NCBI GenBank assembly: GCA_016931415.1
Contig: JAFGEW010000104.1
Span: forward strand, 1 to 35,360
DNA length: 35,360 nucleotides
Direction: 5' to 3'
Source: Verrucomicrobiota bacterium
GTDB taxonomy: Bacteria > Auribacterota > JABMQX01 > JAFGEW01
Translations under genes and position numbers: made by a program
The notes under the pieces: generated by a model
Seen by the model: only the letters and a program-made list of their open reading frames with translations
What the model was told of the DNA's origin: nothing
Database searches by the model: none
In this document: positions 26,150 to 35,360 of the stretch, piece by piece
Numbering within the stretch: position 1 is the stretch's first letter
How the letters are laid out: every line of letters starts with the position of its first letter

Positions 26150-26746
26150 TCAGTCCCACCAGAAGAACAACGTCCCCTGGCCCCGATCGCGCGTAGGCGA
26201 GTACCCCTCATCAAGGACCTCGGCCGTATGGATCGCGAACAGCTTCGCGCGCTTGTCCTTGTCTTTCGGCAGTTCAACGATGAGGCTGTCGGCGTACGGG
26301 CCGCCGTACTCCTTCACCTCGAACTCGTCGTAGCTGACATTCGTGACGTAGACGCGTATGGCACCACACTCGTAGAGCTTCTCGACGAACTCGACCGCTA
26401 TGGCCTTCGCGTCGAACCGGTTCGACGCGAGTGGCGCCTCGTTCTTGTTCTGGTTGAGCCAGGCCCGGGCTTCGTGTTTTTCGGAAGGCCCCATCCCCTC
26501 GTGCGAGCCGGTCAGACCGCGCACACACGAGGTGAGCATGCTCGGGTAGCCAAAGGCAATCGCGATCATCACCACACAGATGACAAGCCACACCCTGTGG
26601 CTGCGCCTGGTGCCGTGTATGAGCGACACCTGGCGCTGCCGTTCCGTGCGCGTCTCCTCCCATACCTGTCGCCAGGCGTCGTGGTGGACCTTCTGCTGGT
26701 CGCGGATCTCGCGGAGGAGCTGCCTGACTTCGTCGTCCGGTCCCAT
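26150..26746 (-). CDS. Unrecognised single-pass membrane protein with C-terminal soluble domain
   Basis: A 198-residue protein I do not recognise. Residues 1-50 are charged and helical (DEVRQLLREIRDQQKVHHDAW), probably a coiled coil. One membrane span follows (VWLVICVVMIAIAFGYP, about residues 53-70). The C-terminal ~105 residues form a soluble domain with AIAVEFVEKLYECGAIRVYV, a VSYDEFEVKEYGG strand pair, DSLIVELPKDKDKRAKLF and the end GQGTLFFWWD. This last pattern (ADxLIVxLP...KR...GQxxLxxWWD) is one I associate with uncharacterised planctomycete-type proteins; that is memory, not a search. AAGGAGGGAG precedes the ATG at 26746, fixing the start. The much longer open frame upstream is antisense to the glycoside hydrolase gene. 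Confidence 0.85.
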   Translation of the reverse strand: MGPDDEVRQLLREIRDQQKVHHDAWRQVWEETRTERQRQVSLIHGTRRSHRVWLVICVVMIAIAFGYPSMLTSCVRGLTGSHEGMGPSEKHEARAWLNQNKNEAPLASNRFDAKAIAVEFVEKLYECGAIRVYVTNVSYDEFEVKEYGGPYADSLIVELPKDKDKRAKLFAIHTAEVLDEGYSPTRDRGQGTLFFWWD

Positions 26747-26872
26747 CGTTCTCCCTCCTTGGGCCCTTTCCCAGATATGATAGCATATACGTAGCATTTC
26801 GACTCCCTGCCCTTCTATGAGACCCTGGCGCGTCTCAACAACGGGCACGACAGCGCGGAGGCGATCGAGCGA

Positions 26873-29371
26873 ATGGTCAGGAAAGGGGTTGGCAGGATTC
26901 TCATCGCAGCGGGTTACGGTGTGATCGCCGTCATCATCGGGGGTGCAGCGCCGGCATCTGAGAGACGGGCCTCCGCCGGAGCACAAGCCTCGCCGCCGTC
27001 GGAACCAGTGCCCTACCGGCCCACGCACGCCCCGGCGGCTCTCGATCGAGACCGGCCGGTCATCGAGCAGCGCGCGTGGTCGCTTGTCACGCACAGCGAC
27101 GGGGTGAAGGCGTCCAAGCCGCAGCCGATCGCCTCGGAGGCCTACGGCGCCTTCCGCCTCGTCTGCACGGGCGAACGCGGGGCGCGCCTCAACTGCACCA
27201 CGCGCGAGAACTGGTCGGGCGCGCGGGCGCTCGCCTTCAGCGTGGTGCCCGACGGGGCCATGCCCGCCACGATCCAGGTGTCCCTCTTCCTCAAGGACGG
27301 CGATTACTGCTGGTACGAGACGACGTCCGCCCATCGCCCCACGCCGGGCCGGGCGCGCGAGTACATCATCCCGCTCGACGGCTCGGCCGTGTGGCGCAAT
27401 GTCGGCCACGGCAAGCCGCTCAGCGCCTACTCGCTCCAGGACGTCCAGGAGTTCGGCATCGGGCTGTTCTGCGAGCAACCACTGAAGGGCACCATCGCGA
27501 TCGAGGACTTCCGGCTCCTGCCGCTCGACGAGCCGGCCGCGCCGTTGCGGCTGACCGAGTATCGCGAATCGGACCCTGCCGTCGGCTGCTACGAGCGCTA
27601 CGAGGTTCGCTTCCGGCTCAACCGCGTCTTCGACAACCCGTTCGATCCCGACCAGATCGACATCACGGCGCAGGTCAGCACGCCCTCGGGTGCGACCTGG
27701 AGCGTCTTCGGCTTCTTCGGCCAGGACTACGCGCGCAGCGTACGCGACGGGCTCGAGCACCTCACCGCCACCGGCTCGCCGTACTGGGCCGTGCGTATCG
27801 TGCCGCGCGAAGCGGGCCCACACACCTACCGCCTGACAATCAAGACGCCCGGCGAGACGATCGAACTCGCGCCGCGCGCGTTTTCCGTTGCGCCGTCGAG
27901 CCGCAAGGGCTACGTCCGCGTGAGCACGGCCCTTGACGGGCCGACGGCCGACCCGGTGCACTTCGAGTTCGAATCCGGCGACGTCTTCTTCCCGCTCGGC
28001 CACAGCGTGCACGCCTCGGTCGACGAGCACTACCACCGGATGCAGAAGCTGCCGCTGCCTGCCGAGGACCGCAAAACGCTGTTCTACGACGAGGCGTTCG
28101 CCCGGATGGCCCGCGCAGGCGAGACGTTCACCGAGATCTGGATGTGCCCGTGGTGGATGGAGCTCGAGTGGCGCGGCGACTGGTTCCCGTTCAAAGGCCT
28201 CGGCCGCTACAACCAGGAGACGGCTTGGCGCCTCGACTACCTGTTCAGCCTCGCCGGACGCTACGGCATCTACCTGCAGATCGCGCTCATGAACCACGGT
28301 GAGCTGACCATGCAGGTCGACGCGGACTGGCCCAACAGCCCGTACAACACGAAGAACGGCGGCTTCCTCGATACGCCGGGCCCGTGGTTCACCGACGAGC
28401 GCGCGCAGAAGCTCTGGCGCCAGAAGCTGCGTTACATCGCCGCGCGCTGGGGCGGCGACCCCCACCTGTTCGGCTGGGTGCTCATCAGCGAGTCCGACCT
28501 CACCGGTCCGTATACCGGCTGGGCGCTCAACGACCCCACGTACCGCGGGTGGGCCGTGGCGACGGCACGCTACCTGCGCTCGATCGACCCCGGCGCCCAC
28601 CCGATCACCAACCACTACTTCGGCGACTACGCCCACCTCGATAAGAAGCTGTTCGCCGAGCCTGAGATGGACTACCTCGCCTGCGACTGCTACCGATGCG
28701 GCCCGCAAGGCGAGGGGCGCGACCTTGTCGACCTGCTGCTCGGCACCGTGGCGCTGAGCCGCGAGATGGGCAAGCCGATTGTCGTGAGCGAATACGGCGG
28801 CGATTGGTGTGGCGCCATGGACAACAAGCTCAAGGCCGACCAGCACGGCGGCCTCTGGGCGGCGTACATGTGCGGCATGACGTCCACGCCGCTGTTCTGG
28901 TGGTTCGGCTTCGTCGAGCATCATGACCTCTACGGCACCTACGCGGCCTTCAGCCGCTTCGTCGCCGGCGAGGACCGCCGCGGCAAGCCGGCCACGAGCG
29001 CCAGACTGGATGTGGCACTGCCGGCGCCGCTCGGTACGCCGGTCAAGGCGATCGCCCGCGTCGGCGAGGCCTGGCTCGACGCCTGGATCTACGAGGACCG
29101 CGCCCTGCCCATCATCGACTACTTCGAGAGCCGCCGCGCGTTCGATTCCCCGGCCTGGATCGGCGAAGAACCGTGGAGCTTCCATACGATCACAGGCGCC
29201 TCGGTCCGCGTCGAGGGGTTCAAGCCCGGCGCCTATACGGCCGAGTTCTGGAACACCGTCACCGGTGCGGTCATCTCGAGAGCCGACGTCACGGTCGCCG
29301 ACGACGGCGCCCTCACTATCGCCACGCCCACGTTTGTCCGCGACCTCGCCGTCAAAGTGCGGCCCGAGTGA
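26873..29371 (+). CDS. Secreted DUF5060-type glycoside hydrolase (clan GH-A-like)
   Basis: An 832-residue exported protein. The N-terminal hydrophobic segment (ILIAAGYGVIAVIIGGAAPA) acts as signal peptide or anchor. Residues ~60-220 look like a beta-sandwich carbohydrate-binding module (GAFRLVCTGERGARLNCTT). About 225-340 match a DUF5060-like domain (CYERYEVRFRLNRVFDNPFD). A TIM barrel runs from about 350 to 740: FFPLGHSVHAS, YLQIALMNHGEL, then FGWVLISESDL with candidate acid/base Glu540 and IVVSEYGGDW with candidate nucleophile Glu640. A C-terminal beta domain follows. The usual NEP is replaced by SESD. The substrate is unknown; plant or algal polysaccharide is plausible. GGAGG precedes the ATG. 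Confidence 0.88.
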   Translation: MVRKGVGRILIAAGYGVIAVIIGGAAPASERRASAGAQASPPSEPVPYRPTHAPAALDRDRPVIEQRAWSLVTHSDGVKASKPQPIASEAYGAFRLVCTGERGARLNCTTRENWSGARALAFSVVPDGAMPATIQVSLFLKDGDYCWYETTSAHRPTPGRAREYIIPLDGSAVWRNVGHGKPLSAYSLQDVQEFGIGLFCEQPLKGTIAIEDFRLLPLDEPAAPLRLTEYRESDPAVGCYERYEVRFRLNRVFDNPFDPDQIDITAQVSTPSGATWSVFGFFGQDYARSVRDGLEHLTATGSPYWAVRIVPREAGPHTYRLTIKTPGETIELAPRAFSVAPSSRKGYVRVSTALDGPTADPVHFEFESGDVFFPLGHSVHASVDEHYHRMQKLPLPAEDRKTLFYDEAFARMARAGETFTEIWMCPWWMELEWRGDWFPFKGLGRYNQETAWRLDYLFSLAGRYGIYLQIALMNHGELTMQVDADWPNSPYNTKNGGFLDTPGPWFTDERAQKLWRQKLRYIAARWGGDPHLFGWVLISESDLTGPYTGWALNDPTYRGWAVATARYLRSIDPGAHPITNHYFGDYAHLDKKLFAEPEMDYLACDCYRCGPQGEGRDLVDLLLGTVALSREMGKPIVVSEYGGDWCGAMDNKLKADQHGGLWAAYMCGMTSTPLFWWFGFVEHHDLYGTYAAFSRFVAGEDRRGKPATSARLDVALPAPLGTPVKAIARVGEAWLDAWIYEDRALPIIDYFESRRAFDSPAWIGEEPWSFHTITGASVRVEGFKPGAYTAEFWNTVTGAVISRADVTVADDGALTIATPTFVRDLAVKVRPE

Positions 29372-29374
29372 CTT

Positions 29375-29394
29375 CCCGGGCGACAGAGCCCGGG
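29375..29394 (+). terminator. Hairpin just after the glycoside hydrolase stop
   Basis: CCCGGGC (29375-29381) and GCCCGGG (29388-29394) form a perfect 7-bp stem with a 6-nt loop, three bases after the stop. No T-run follows, so termination would be weak. Confidence 0.5.
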
Positions 29395-29418
29395 GACGCG
29401 CAGTATGCTCCCTGAACT

Positions 29419-30222
29419 ATGGGGACGACCTTCCGCTACAACTCGGCCCTGTTGCCCGAGTACGTCACGACGATCATCATCTCGGTGCTCACGACGCTGA
29501 TCGTGATGACCGACCGCGAACTCCTGCTCACGCACGATAATCCGCACTACTCGATCGCGTCGGCGATCTTCGCCGTGCTGGCGCTGCTCCTCGTCGCGCT
29601 GACTCTCCGAGCGCGGTGGCGCTGGTGCACGATCACGGTAGACGATGCCACGGTGCGCGGCAGTCTGTTCGCCATCCCCAAGTTCGAGCTGCCGCTCTCA
29701 ACTGTCGTCTCGATCAAGGAGGAGGTCGCCCGGTTCTATGGCCGCCGTGCCCGGCGGCTCACGATCCGCAGCACGCGGCACGATCCGGTCGAGATCGCCG
29801 ATTTCATCTACGGCTACAACCACCTCGAACGGATGCTGGGCGAGCGCTCGGGCGCTTCCGTCGAGCCGGTCGCGATCGCGCCTGAGATGATGGACAAGCT
29901 CCGGAGGCGCGCATTGAAACGGCATGAGGTGTTCGGCCGGCCCCGGCCGTGGCGCGTGCTGCTGTCCATCCCCGTCAAGGTGGTCGGCCTGCTGCCGGTG
30001 CTCTGCGTTGACCTGTTCTTCACCCTGACCGTGATCTTCACGTTCCATGGCGATTCGCAGGCCCGCGATCCGCGCGCCGTGTACGCGGGGCCCATCTCGC
30101 TGGCTGCCGCGGCGCTTGCGGCGCGCTACGCCTACTACCCCCTCGCCTCGAGCATCCGCCTGAACCGCACCGTGCGGGTCCGGCGCCGCGCTCCCGTTCC
30201 GCCTCCCCTGCCGCGCTCGTAG
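29419..30222 (+). CDS. Unknown membrane protein with PH-like middle region
   Basis: A 267-residue protein I cannot place in a family. Two N-terminal membrane helices (YVTTIIISVLTTLIVM and IASAIFAVLALLLVALTL) precede a soluble stretch with WCTITVDDATVRGSLFAIPKFELPLS and RRLTIRSTRHDP, an order of beta strands seen in bacterial PH-like (YdbT/DUF-type) membrane proteins. Then come two C-terminal membrane helices (VKVVGLLPVLCVDLFFTLTVI and ISLAAAALAARYAYY) and a basic Pro/Arg-rich tail. It lies between the glycoside hydrolase and the nitrogen regulator. No strong ribosome-binding site precedes the ATG at 29419, so the start is less certain. Codon use is native-like. Confidence 0.72.
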   Translation: MGTTFRYNSALLPEYVTTIIISVLTTLIVMTDRELLLTHDNPHYSIASAIFAVLALLLVALTLRARWRWCTITVDDATVRGSLFAIPKFELPLSTVVSIKEEVARFYGRRARRLTIRSTRHDPVEIADFIYGYNHLERMLGERSGASVEPVAIAPEMMDKLRRRALKRHEVFGRPRPWRVLLSIPVKVVGLLPVLCVDLFFTLTVIFTFHGDSQARDPRAVYAGPISLAAAALAARYAYYPLASSIRLNRTVRVRRRAPVPPPLPRS

Positions 30223-30233
30223 CGATCCAGCCC

Positions 30234-30263
30234 TTGACCAGCGATCCTACAATTCTGTAGGAT
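30234..30263 (+). promoter_or_regulatory. Candidate promoter and overlapping inverted repeat of the nitrogen regulator
   Basis: TTGACC (30234-30239), an 18-nt spacer and TAGGAT (30258-30263) resemble a sigma-70 promoter. A perfect inverted repeat, ATCCTACA (30244-30251) - 4 nt - TGTAGGAT (30256-30263), covers the spacer and -10. A protein bound there would block transcription, suggesting feedback control. The hexamer TCCTAC/GTAGGA recurs upstream of glnA. Confidence 0.45.
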
Positions 30264-30309
30264 TCGGCCCATGACCCCACAGCCACGGCGCACGGAAGGA
30301 AACCGCCCA

Positions 30310-31868
<1,559 letters not shown>

Positions 31869-31872
<4 letters not shown>

Positions 31873-31892
31873 GAATTCCAGAGCATTCCTAC
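31869..31892 (+). promoter_or_regulatory. Inverted repeat, candidate enhancer site upstream of glnA
   Basis: GTAGGAAT (31869-31876) - 8 nt - ATTCCTAC (31885-31892), perfect arms. It overlaps the regulator's stop codon and lies about 100 bp upstream of the glnA -24 element, a usual distance for a sigma-54 upstream activating sequence. It shares GTAGGA/TCCTAC with the repeat before the regulator gene. Confidence 0.45.
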
Positions 31893-31994
31893 ACCAGCGT
31901 ATGCCTGTATGCCGCAGGCGATAGCGCGTGTCTTCTTCACATCCCATTGCATAGACGTGTCTTGCAGAGCTTCGCCCCACGGGGCGCCGGGCCT

Positions 31995-32010
31995 TGGCAC
32001 AGTCCTTGCC
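31995..32010 (+). promoter_or_regulatory. Sigma-54 (-24/-12) promoter of glnA
   Basis: TGGCAC - AGTCC - TTGCC matches the sigma-54 consensus TGGCAC-N5-TTGCA in all but the last base, with exact GG-to-GC spacing. Transcription should begin near 32021, giving a leader of about 125 nt to the glnA ATG. The adjacent upstream gene encodes a sigma-54 activator. Confidence 0.85.
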
Positions 32011-32144
32011 ATAGGGCAACGCGCGTTGCGTCGCGCCGGGCCGCCGATTCGGATGCCGGGCACCGCGGCGTGGAAGAGAACAACACAGCGACTTGGCCGA
32101 AGGCCGAAGCAAGGAGAACAGGGTTGAGCACAAAGGAGCGGAAG

Positions 32145-33557
32145 ATGACGCCGGACGAAGTGATCGCGCTGTGCCGCGAGCAGGGCATCCGGATGGTGGA
32201 CCTCAAGTTCATGGATTTCCCGGGCACGTGGCAGCACTTCAGCGTGCCCGTCTACGAGCTCAAGGAGGACAGCTTCGAGGAAGGCTACGGGTTCGACGGC
32301 TCGTCGATCCGCGGCTGGCAGGCGATCCACGCCAGCGACATGCTCGTGATCCCCGACGCCACGACGGCGTTTGTCGACCCGTTCTGCCGCGTGCCGACGT
32401 TGAGCCTGATCTGTAACATCGTCGACCCGATCACGAAGGAGCTCTACACGCGCGACCCGCGGGCGATCGCCCAGAAGGCCGAGGCGTACCTCAAGCAGAC
32501 GGGTCTTGCCGAGACGGCGTACTTCGGGCCGGAGGCCGAGTTCTTCATCTTCAACGACATCCGCTTCGACTCGACGGCGCACTCGGCCTTCTACTTCATC
32601 GACAGCGACGAGGGAATCTGGAACTCGGGCCGCGAGGAGCACCCGAACCTCGGCTACAAGCCGCGTCACAAGGAGGGCTACTTCCCCGTGCCGCCGACCG
32701 ACTCGCTCCAGGACCTGCGCAGCGAGATGGTCATGGTCATGGAGCAGTTCGGCATGAAGATCGAGGCACAGCACCACGAGGTGGCCACGGCCGGCCAGGC
32801 CGAGATCGACCTGCGCTACGCGCCGCTCGTTGAGGTGGCCGACGACCTGATGATGTACAAATACATCGTCAAGAACGTCGCCAAGCAGCACGGGTACACG
32901 GTCACGTTCATGCCCAAGCCGCTCCACGGCGACAACGGCTCCGGCATGCACACGCACATGAGCCTGTGGAAGGGCGACACGCCGCTGTTCGCCGGCAACG
33001 GCTACGCGGGCCTGAGCGAGATGGCGCTCTGGTACGCGGGCGGCATCCTCAAGCACGCTCCGGCGCTGTGCGCGTTCGCCAACCCGACGACGAACTCGTA
33101 CAAGCGCCTCGTGCCGGGCTACGAGGCGCCGGTGAACCTGGCCTACTCGTCGCGCAACCGCTCGGCGGCGATCCGTATCCCGATGTACTACCCGCACCCG
33201 AAGGCCAAGCGCATCGAGTACCGCACGCCCGATCCGTCGTGCAACCCGTACCTGGCGTTTTCGGCCATGCTCATGGCTGGCCTCGACGGGATCCAGAACA
33301 AGATCGACCCGGGCGAGCCGCTCGACAAGAACATCTACGACCTGCCGCCCGAGGAGCTCGCCCAGGTGCCGAGTGTCCCTGCGAGCCTCGACGCGGCCCT
33401 CGACGCGCTCGAGGCCGATCACGCCTTCATGCTCAAGGGCGACGTGTTCACGCCCGACGTGATCGAAACCTGGCTCGCCTACAAGCGCAAGAACGAAGTG
33501 GACGCGATGCGGCTCCGTCCGCACCCACACGAGTTCCACCTCTACTACGACTGCTAG
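32145..33557 (+). CDS. glnA: Glutamine synthetase, type I
   Basis: Makes glutamine from glutamate, ammonium and ATP as a cytoplasmic dodecamer. The 470-residue product has [12 protein letters not shown], the metal-ligand stretches [11 protein letters not shown] and [42 protein letters not shown] and [17 protein letters not shown]. The C-terminal NIYDLPPEE contains the Tyr that is adenylylated by GlnE in enteric GSI-beta, so the site for covalent control is kept. AAAGGAG precedes the ATG at 32145; a TTG 21 bp upstream is a weaker alternative. It is transcribed from the sigma-54 promoter and followed by a strong hairpin before amtB. Confidence 0.98.
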   Translation: MTPDEVIALCREQGIRMVDLKFMDFPGTWQHFSVPVYELKEDSFEEGYGFDGSSIRGWQAIHASDMLVIPDATTAFVDPFCRVPTLSLICNIVDPITKELYTRDPRAIAQKAEAYLKQTGLAETAYFGPEAEFFIFNDIRFDSTAHSAFYFIDSDEGIWNSGREEHPNLGYKPRHKEGYFPVPPTDSLQDLRSEMVMVMEQFGMKIEAQHHEVATAGQAEIDLRYAPLVEVADDLMMYKYIVKNVAKQHGYTVTFMPKPLHGDNGSGMHTHMSLWKGDTPLFAGNGYAGLSEMALWYAGGILKHAPALCAFANPTTNSYKRLVPGYEAPVNLAYSSRNRSAAIRIPMYYPHPKAKRIEYRTPDPSCNPYLAFSAMLMAGLDGIQNKIDPGEPLDKNIYDLPPEELAQVPSVPASLDAALDALEADHAFMLKGDVFTPDVIETWLAYKRKNEVDAMRLRPHPHEFHLYYDC

Positions 33558-33573
33558 CAGGGCTCGACGCTAT

Positions 33574-33608
33574 GACGGGCGCGCCCGAAGGGGTCGGGCG
33601 CGCCCGTC
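33574..33608 (+). terminator. Strong hairpin downstream of glnA
   Basis: Perfect 14-bp GC-rich arms (33574-33587 and 33595-33608) with a 7-nt loop, 17 bp after the glnA stop. Only a short TTT follows some ten bases later. It may end most glnA transcripts or stabilise their 3' end, setting glnA above amtB and the PII gene in expression. Confidence 0.7.
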
Positions 33609-33630
33609 GAGCCCGGTGTTTCCCCCGTGC

Positions 33631-33650
33631 TGACCCCTGGCCAGGGGTCA
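33631..33650. promoter_or_regulatory. Perfect 20-bp palindrome upstream of amtB
   Basis: TGACCCCTGGCCAGGGGTCA is its own reverse complement and lies 33 bp before the amtB start. It could be a dimeric regulator site for amtB and the PII gene, or a small RNA hairpin. I recognise no known consensus. Confidence 0.4.
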
Positions 33651-33683
33651 TGGCAGGACGATTCTGCCTTGAGGACGTGGACT

Positions 33684-35045
33684 ATGAGACGAGCAATCGT
33701 GACCTTCGCTGTGATTGGTGGACTGGCCCTCGTGGTCCCGGCCGCGCGCCCCGCCGAGCCGAGCGCGGCAAGCAACGCCGTGGCCCTCGACACCGTCTGG
33801 ACACTCATCGCCGCGTTCCTGGTCTTCTTCATGCAGGCCGGCTTCGCCATGGTCGAGGCCGGGTTCACGCGCGCCAAGAACGCGTGCAATATCATCATGA
33901 AGAACATGATGGACTTCGCCGTTGGCTCGCTCGCGTACTGGACCGTCGGTTTCGGCCTCATGTTCGGCGCGAGCGCCGCGGGCCTGGTCGGCACGAGCGG
34001 GTTCTTCCTCTCGACAGGCGACCCAACCACGGGCGACGGGCTGTGGCAGTTCGCCCACTGGCTGTTCCAGGTCGTGTTCGCCGCGACAGCCACCACGATC
34101 GTCTCGGGCGCCGTGGCCGAGCGGATGAAGTTCACGGCCTATCTCGTTTACAGCGTCGTCATTTCGTCGATCATCTTCCCGATCGTCGGGCACTGGATCT
34201 GGGGCGGCGGGTGGCTGGGCAAGCTCGGCATGATCGACTTCGCCGGCTCGACGGTGGTTCATTCCGTTGGCGGGTGGGCGGGGTTGGTTGGCACCGTCGT
34301 GCTCGGTCCGAGGCTGGGCCGCTACGTCACCAATGGGCGCAAGAAGACGTCGCGCGCCATCCCGGGCCACAGTATCCCGCTCGCGGCACTCGGCGTGTTC
34401 ATCCTGTGGTTCGGATGGTTCGGCTTCAACCCCGGCAGCACGACGTCGGGCACGAACCTGAGCATCGCCACGATCGCCGTGACAACCAACCTGTCCGCCG
34501 CCGCAGGCGCCGTCAGCGCCATGATCACCGTCTGGATCTGGTTCAAGAAGCCCGACGCGAGCATGACGCTCAACGGCGCGCTGGCCGGCCTCGTGGCGAT
34601 CACGGCGTCGTGCGCGCTCGTTTCGCCGGGCAGCGCCGTCCTGATCGGCGCGCTCGCCGGCGTCCTTGTCGTGTTCGCGGTCGAGTTCTTCGACAAGGTG
34701 CTCCACGTCGACGACCCGGTCGGCGCCATCTCCGTCCACGGTGTGTGCGGCCTGTTCGGCACGTTGTGCGTCGGGCTGTTCGCCGAGGCGCGCTTCGCCG
34801 AGGCTGCGGGTCTTGGCACGGTCAACGGTCTGTTCTTCGGCGGGGGACTGCACCAGCTCGGCGTCCAGGCGCTCGGCTGCGTGAGCGTCTTTGGCTGGGT
34901 CGGCGCGACGGCGCTTGGCCTCTTCCTGGCGATCAAGAAAACGATCGGCCTTCGCGTGACCGAGGCCGAAGAGGCGCGCGGCCTCGACATCGGCGAGCAT
35001 GGCATGGAAGCCTACGCGGGCTTCCAGGTCTTCACCTCTCAATGA
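33684..35045 (+). CDS. amtB: Ammonium transporter (AmtB)
   Basis: A 453-residue trimeric inner-membrane ammonium channel. A cleavable signal peptide ([21 protein letters not shown]), typical of Amt proteins, precedes eleven expected spans. Visible signatures: [14 protein letters not shown], the gate Phe region [32 protein letters not shown] (Asp and first pore His), [17 protein letters not shown], and [13 protein letters not shown] with the second pore His. GAGG lies before the ATG at 33684; a GTG at 33627 in frame would place the palindrome inside the gene and spoil the signal peptide. Its TGA overlaps an ATG of the PII frame (ATGA), the classic amtB-glnK partnership in the less usual order amtB first. 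Confidence 0.97.
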   Translation: MRRAIVTFAVIGGLALVVPAARPAEPSAASNAVALDTVWTLIAAFLVFFMQAGFAMVEAGFTRAKNACNIIMKNMMDFAVGSLAYWTVGFGLMFGASAAGLVGTSGFFLSTGDPTTGDGLWQFAHWLFQVVFAATATTIVSGAVAERMKFTAYLVYSVVISSIIFPIVGHWIWGGGWLGKLGMIDFAGSTVVHSVGGWAGLVGTVVLGPRLGRYVTNGRKKTSRAIPGHSIPLAALGVFILWFGWFGFNPGSTTSGTNLSIATIAVTTNLSAAAGAVSAMITVWIWFKKPDASMTLNGALAGLVAITASCALVSPGSAVLIGALAGVLVVFAVEFFDKVLHVDDPVGAISVHGVCGLFGTLCVGLFAEARFAEAAGLGTVNGLFFGGGLHQLGVQALGCVSVFGWVGATALGLFLAIKKTIGLRVTEAEEARGLDIGEHGMEAYAGFQVFTSQ

Positions 35046-35059
35046 GCGAGCAGCGGACG

Positions 35060-35360
35060 ATGAAGCTCATCATTGCCTACATTCAGCCCGAGCGGCTCAC
35101 GCACGTCAAACGCGAGCTGTACAAAGCGGCCGTCTACAAGATGTCGGTGACCAACGCGCTCGGCTGTGGCCAGCAGCGTGGCTATCGCGAGACCTATCGC
35201 GGCGTCGAGTCCGAGGTGAACCTCCTCAAGAAGGTCCGAATCGAGATCGCCGTCAACGACGACTTCGTTCGCCTCACCCTCGACGCGATTATGAAGGGCG
35301 CCCGCACCGGCGAGATCGGCGACGGCAAGATCTTCGTCCTCGACCTCGCCGAGTGCATCC
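35060..35360 (+). CDS. glnK: PII nitrogen-regulatory protein (GlnK/GlnB), 3' end cut by window edge
   Basis: About 100 codons are visible; roughly a dozen are missing. The trimeric signal protein senses ATP/ADP and 2-oxoglutarate and blocks AmtB. The start [13 protein letters not shown] (ATG 35060) matches family N-termini; an ATG at 35042 overlapping the amtB stop would add six residues. The T-loop reads [22 protein letters not shown], keeping the 2-oxoglutarate-site Gln39 equivalent but having Ser instead of uridylylated Tyr51 (RGAEY becomes RGVES). The B-loop signature [12 protein letters not shown] is intact. Adjacent amtB indicates GlnK function; GlnK and GlnB cannot be separated by sequence alone. 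Confidence 0.94.
   Translation, partial: MKLIIAYIQPERLTHVKRELYKAAVYKMSVTNALGCGQQRGYRETYRGVESEVNLLKKVRIEIAVNDDFVRLTLDAIMKGARTGEIGDGKIFVLDLAECI

Noticed and set aside
26150-29185. Minus-strand open frame of over 1000 codons
   Set aside because: Most of it is antisense to the glycoside hydrolase gene, which has clear domains; only the last 198 codons, with their own ribosome-binding site, are a gene.
33648-33668. TGGCAG...CTGCC as a sigma-54 promoter for amtB
   Set aside because: The GG-to-GC distance is 12 instead of 10 bases, which sigma-54 promoters do not tolerate well.

Overview
The window is GC-rich chromosomal DNA from a Gram-negative bacterium. The evidence for an outer membrane is a Kdo transferase (WaaA) and several lipobox-bearing lipoproteins. 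Secreted Asp-box proteins, a DUF5060-type glycoside hydrolase, many short lipoproteins and a NifA-type activator beside glnA suggest an uncultivated lineage of the planctomycete/Hydrogenedentes/Lentisphaerae kind. That placement is inference; no rRNA or other phylogenetic marker is present. I see no tRNA, rRNA, CRISPR array, insertion sequence or prophage.

Left part (1-13.8 kb), all on the minus strand. A biotin cluster reads bioB, SDR reductase, FabF-like ketosynthase, bioF (cut by the left edge). A perfect 9-bp inverted repeat just upstream of bioB has the architecture of a BirA operator. Upstream of this lie four small paralogous lipoproteins in tandem, then waaA. Next is a tightly packed housekeeping block, aroB-dprA-topA-xerC, with overlapping ends.

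Middle part (14-26.7 kb). Two tandem plus-strand genes encode secreted Asp-box (BNR-type) beta-propeller-like proteins, joined by a TGATG junction and ended by a terminator-like hairpin. They converge on a minus-strand run: a small membrane exporter-family protein, pcm, a family-2 glycosyltransferase, a UbiA prenyltransferase, pyruvate kinase and a malic enzyme/PTA fusion. A frameshifted remnant of a hydrolase C-terminus lies between the glycosyltransferase and ubiA on the plus strand. A YfcE-type phosphoesterase and an unrecognised single-pass membrane protein complete the run.

Right part (26.9-35.4 kb), all on the plus strand. A secreted DUF5060 glycoside hydrolase and an unknown membrane protein precede a nitrogen-assimilation locus: a NifA-like sigma-54 activator, a canonical -24/-12 promoter, glnA (type I), a strong hairpin, amtB and a PII gene cut by the right edge. 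Inverted repeats sharing the hexamer GTAGGA/TCCTAC lie in front of the activator and about 100 bp upstream of the glnA promoter. The PII T-loop has Ser where Tyr-51 is uridylylated in enterics, while glnA keeps its adenylylation-site Tyr context.

The strongest leads are the biotin cluster with its own ketosynthase/ketoreductase and operator, the self-contained glnA regulatory circuit, the lipoprotein array, the Asp-box pair with a stop-loss-like tail and a near-identical 3' patch, and the decayed gene at 20.4-20.6 kb.
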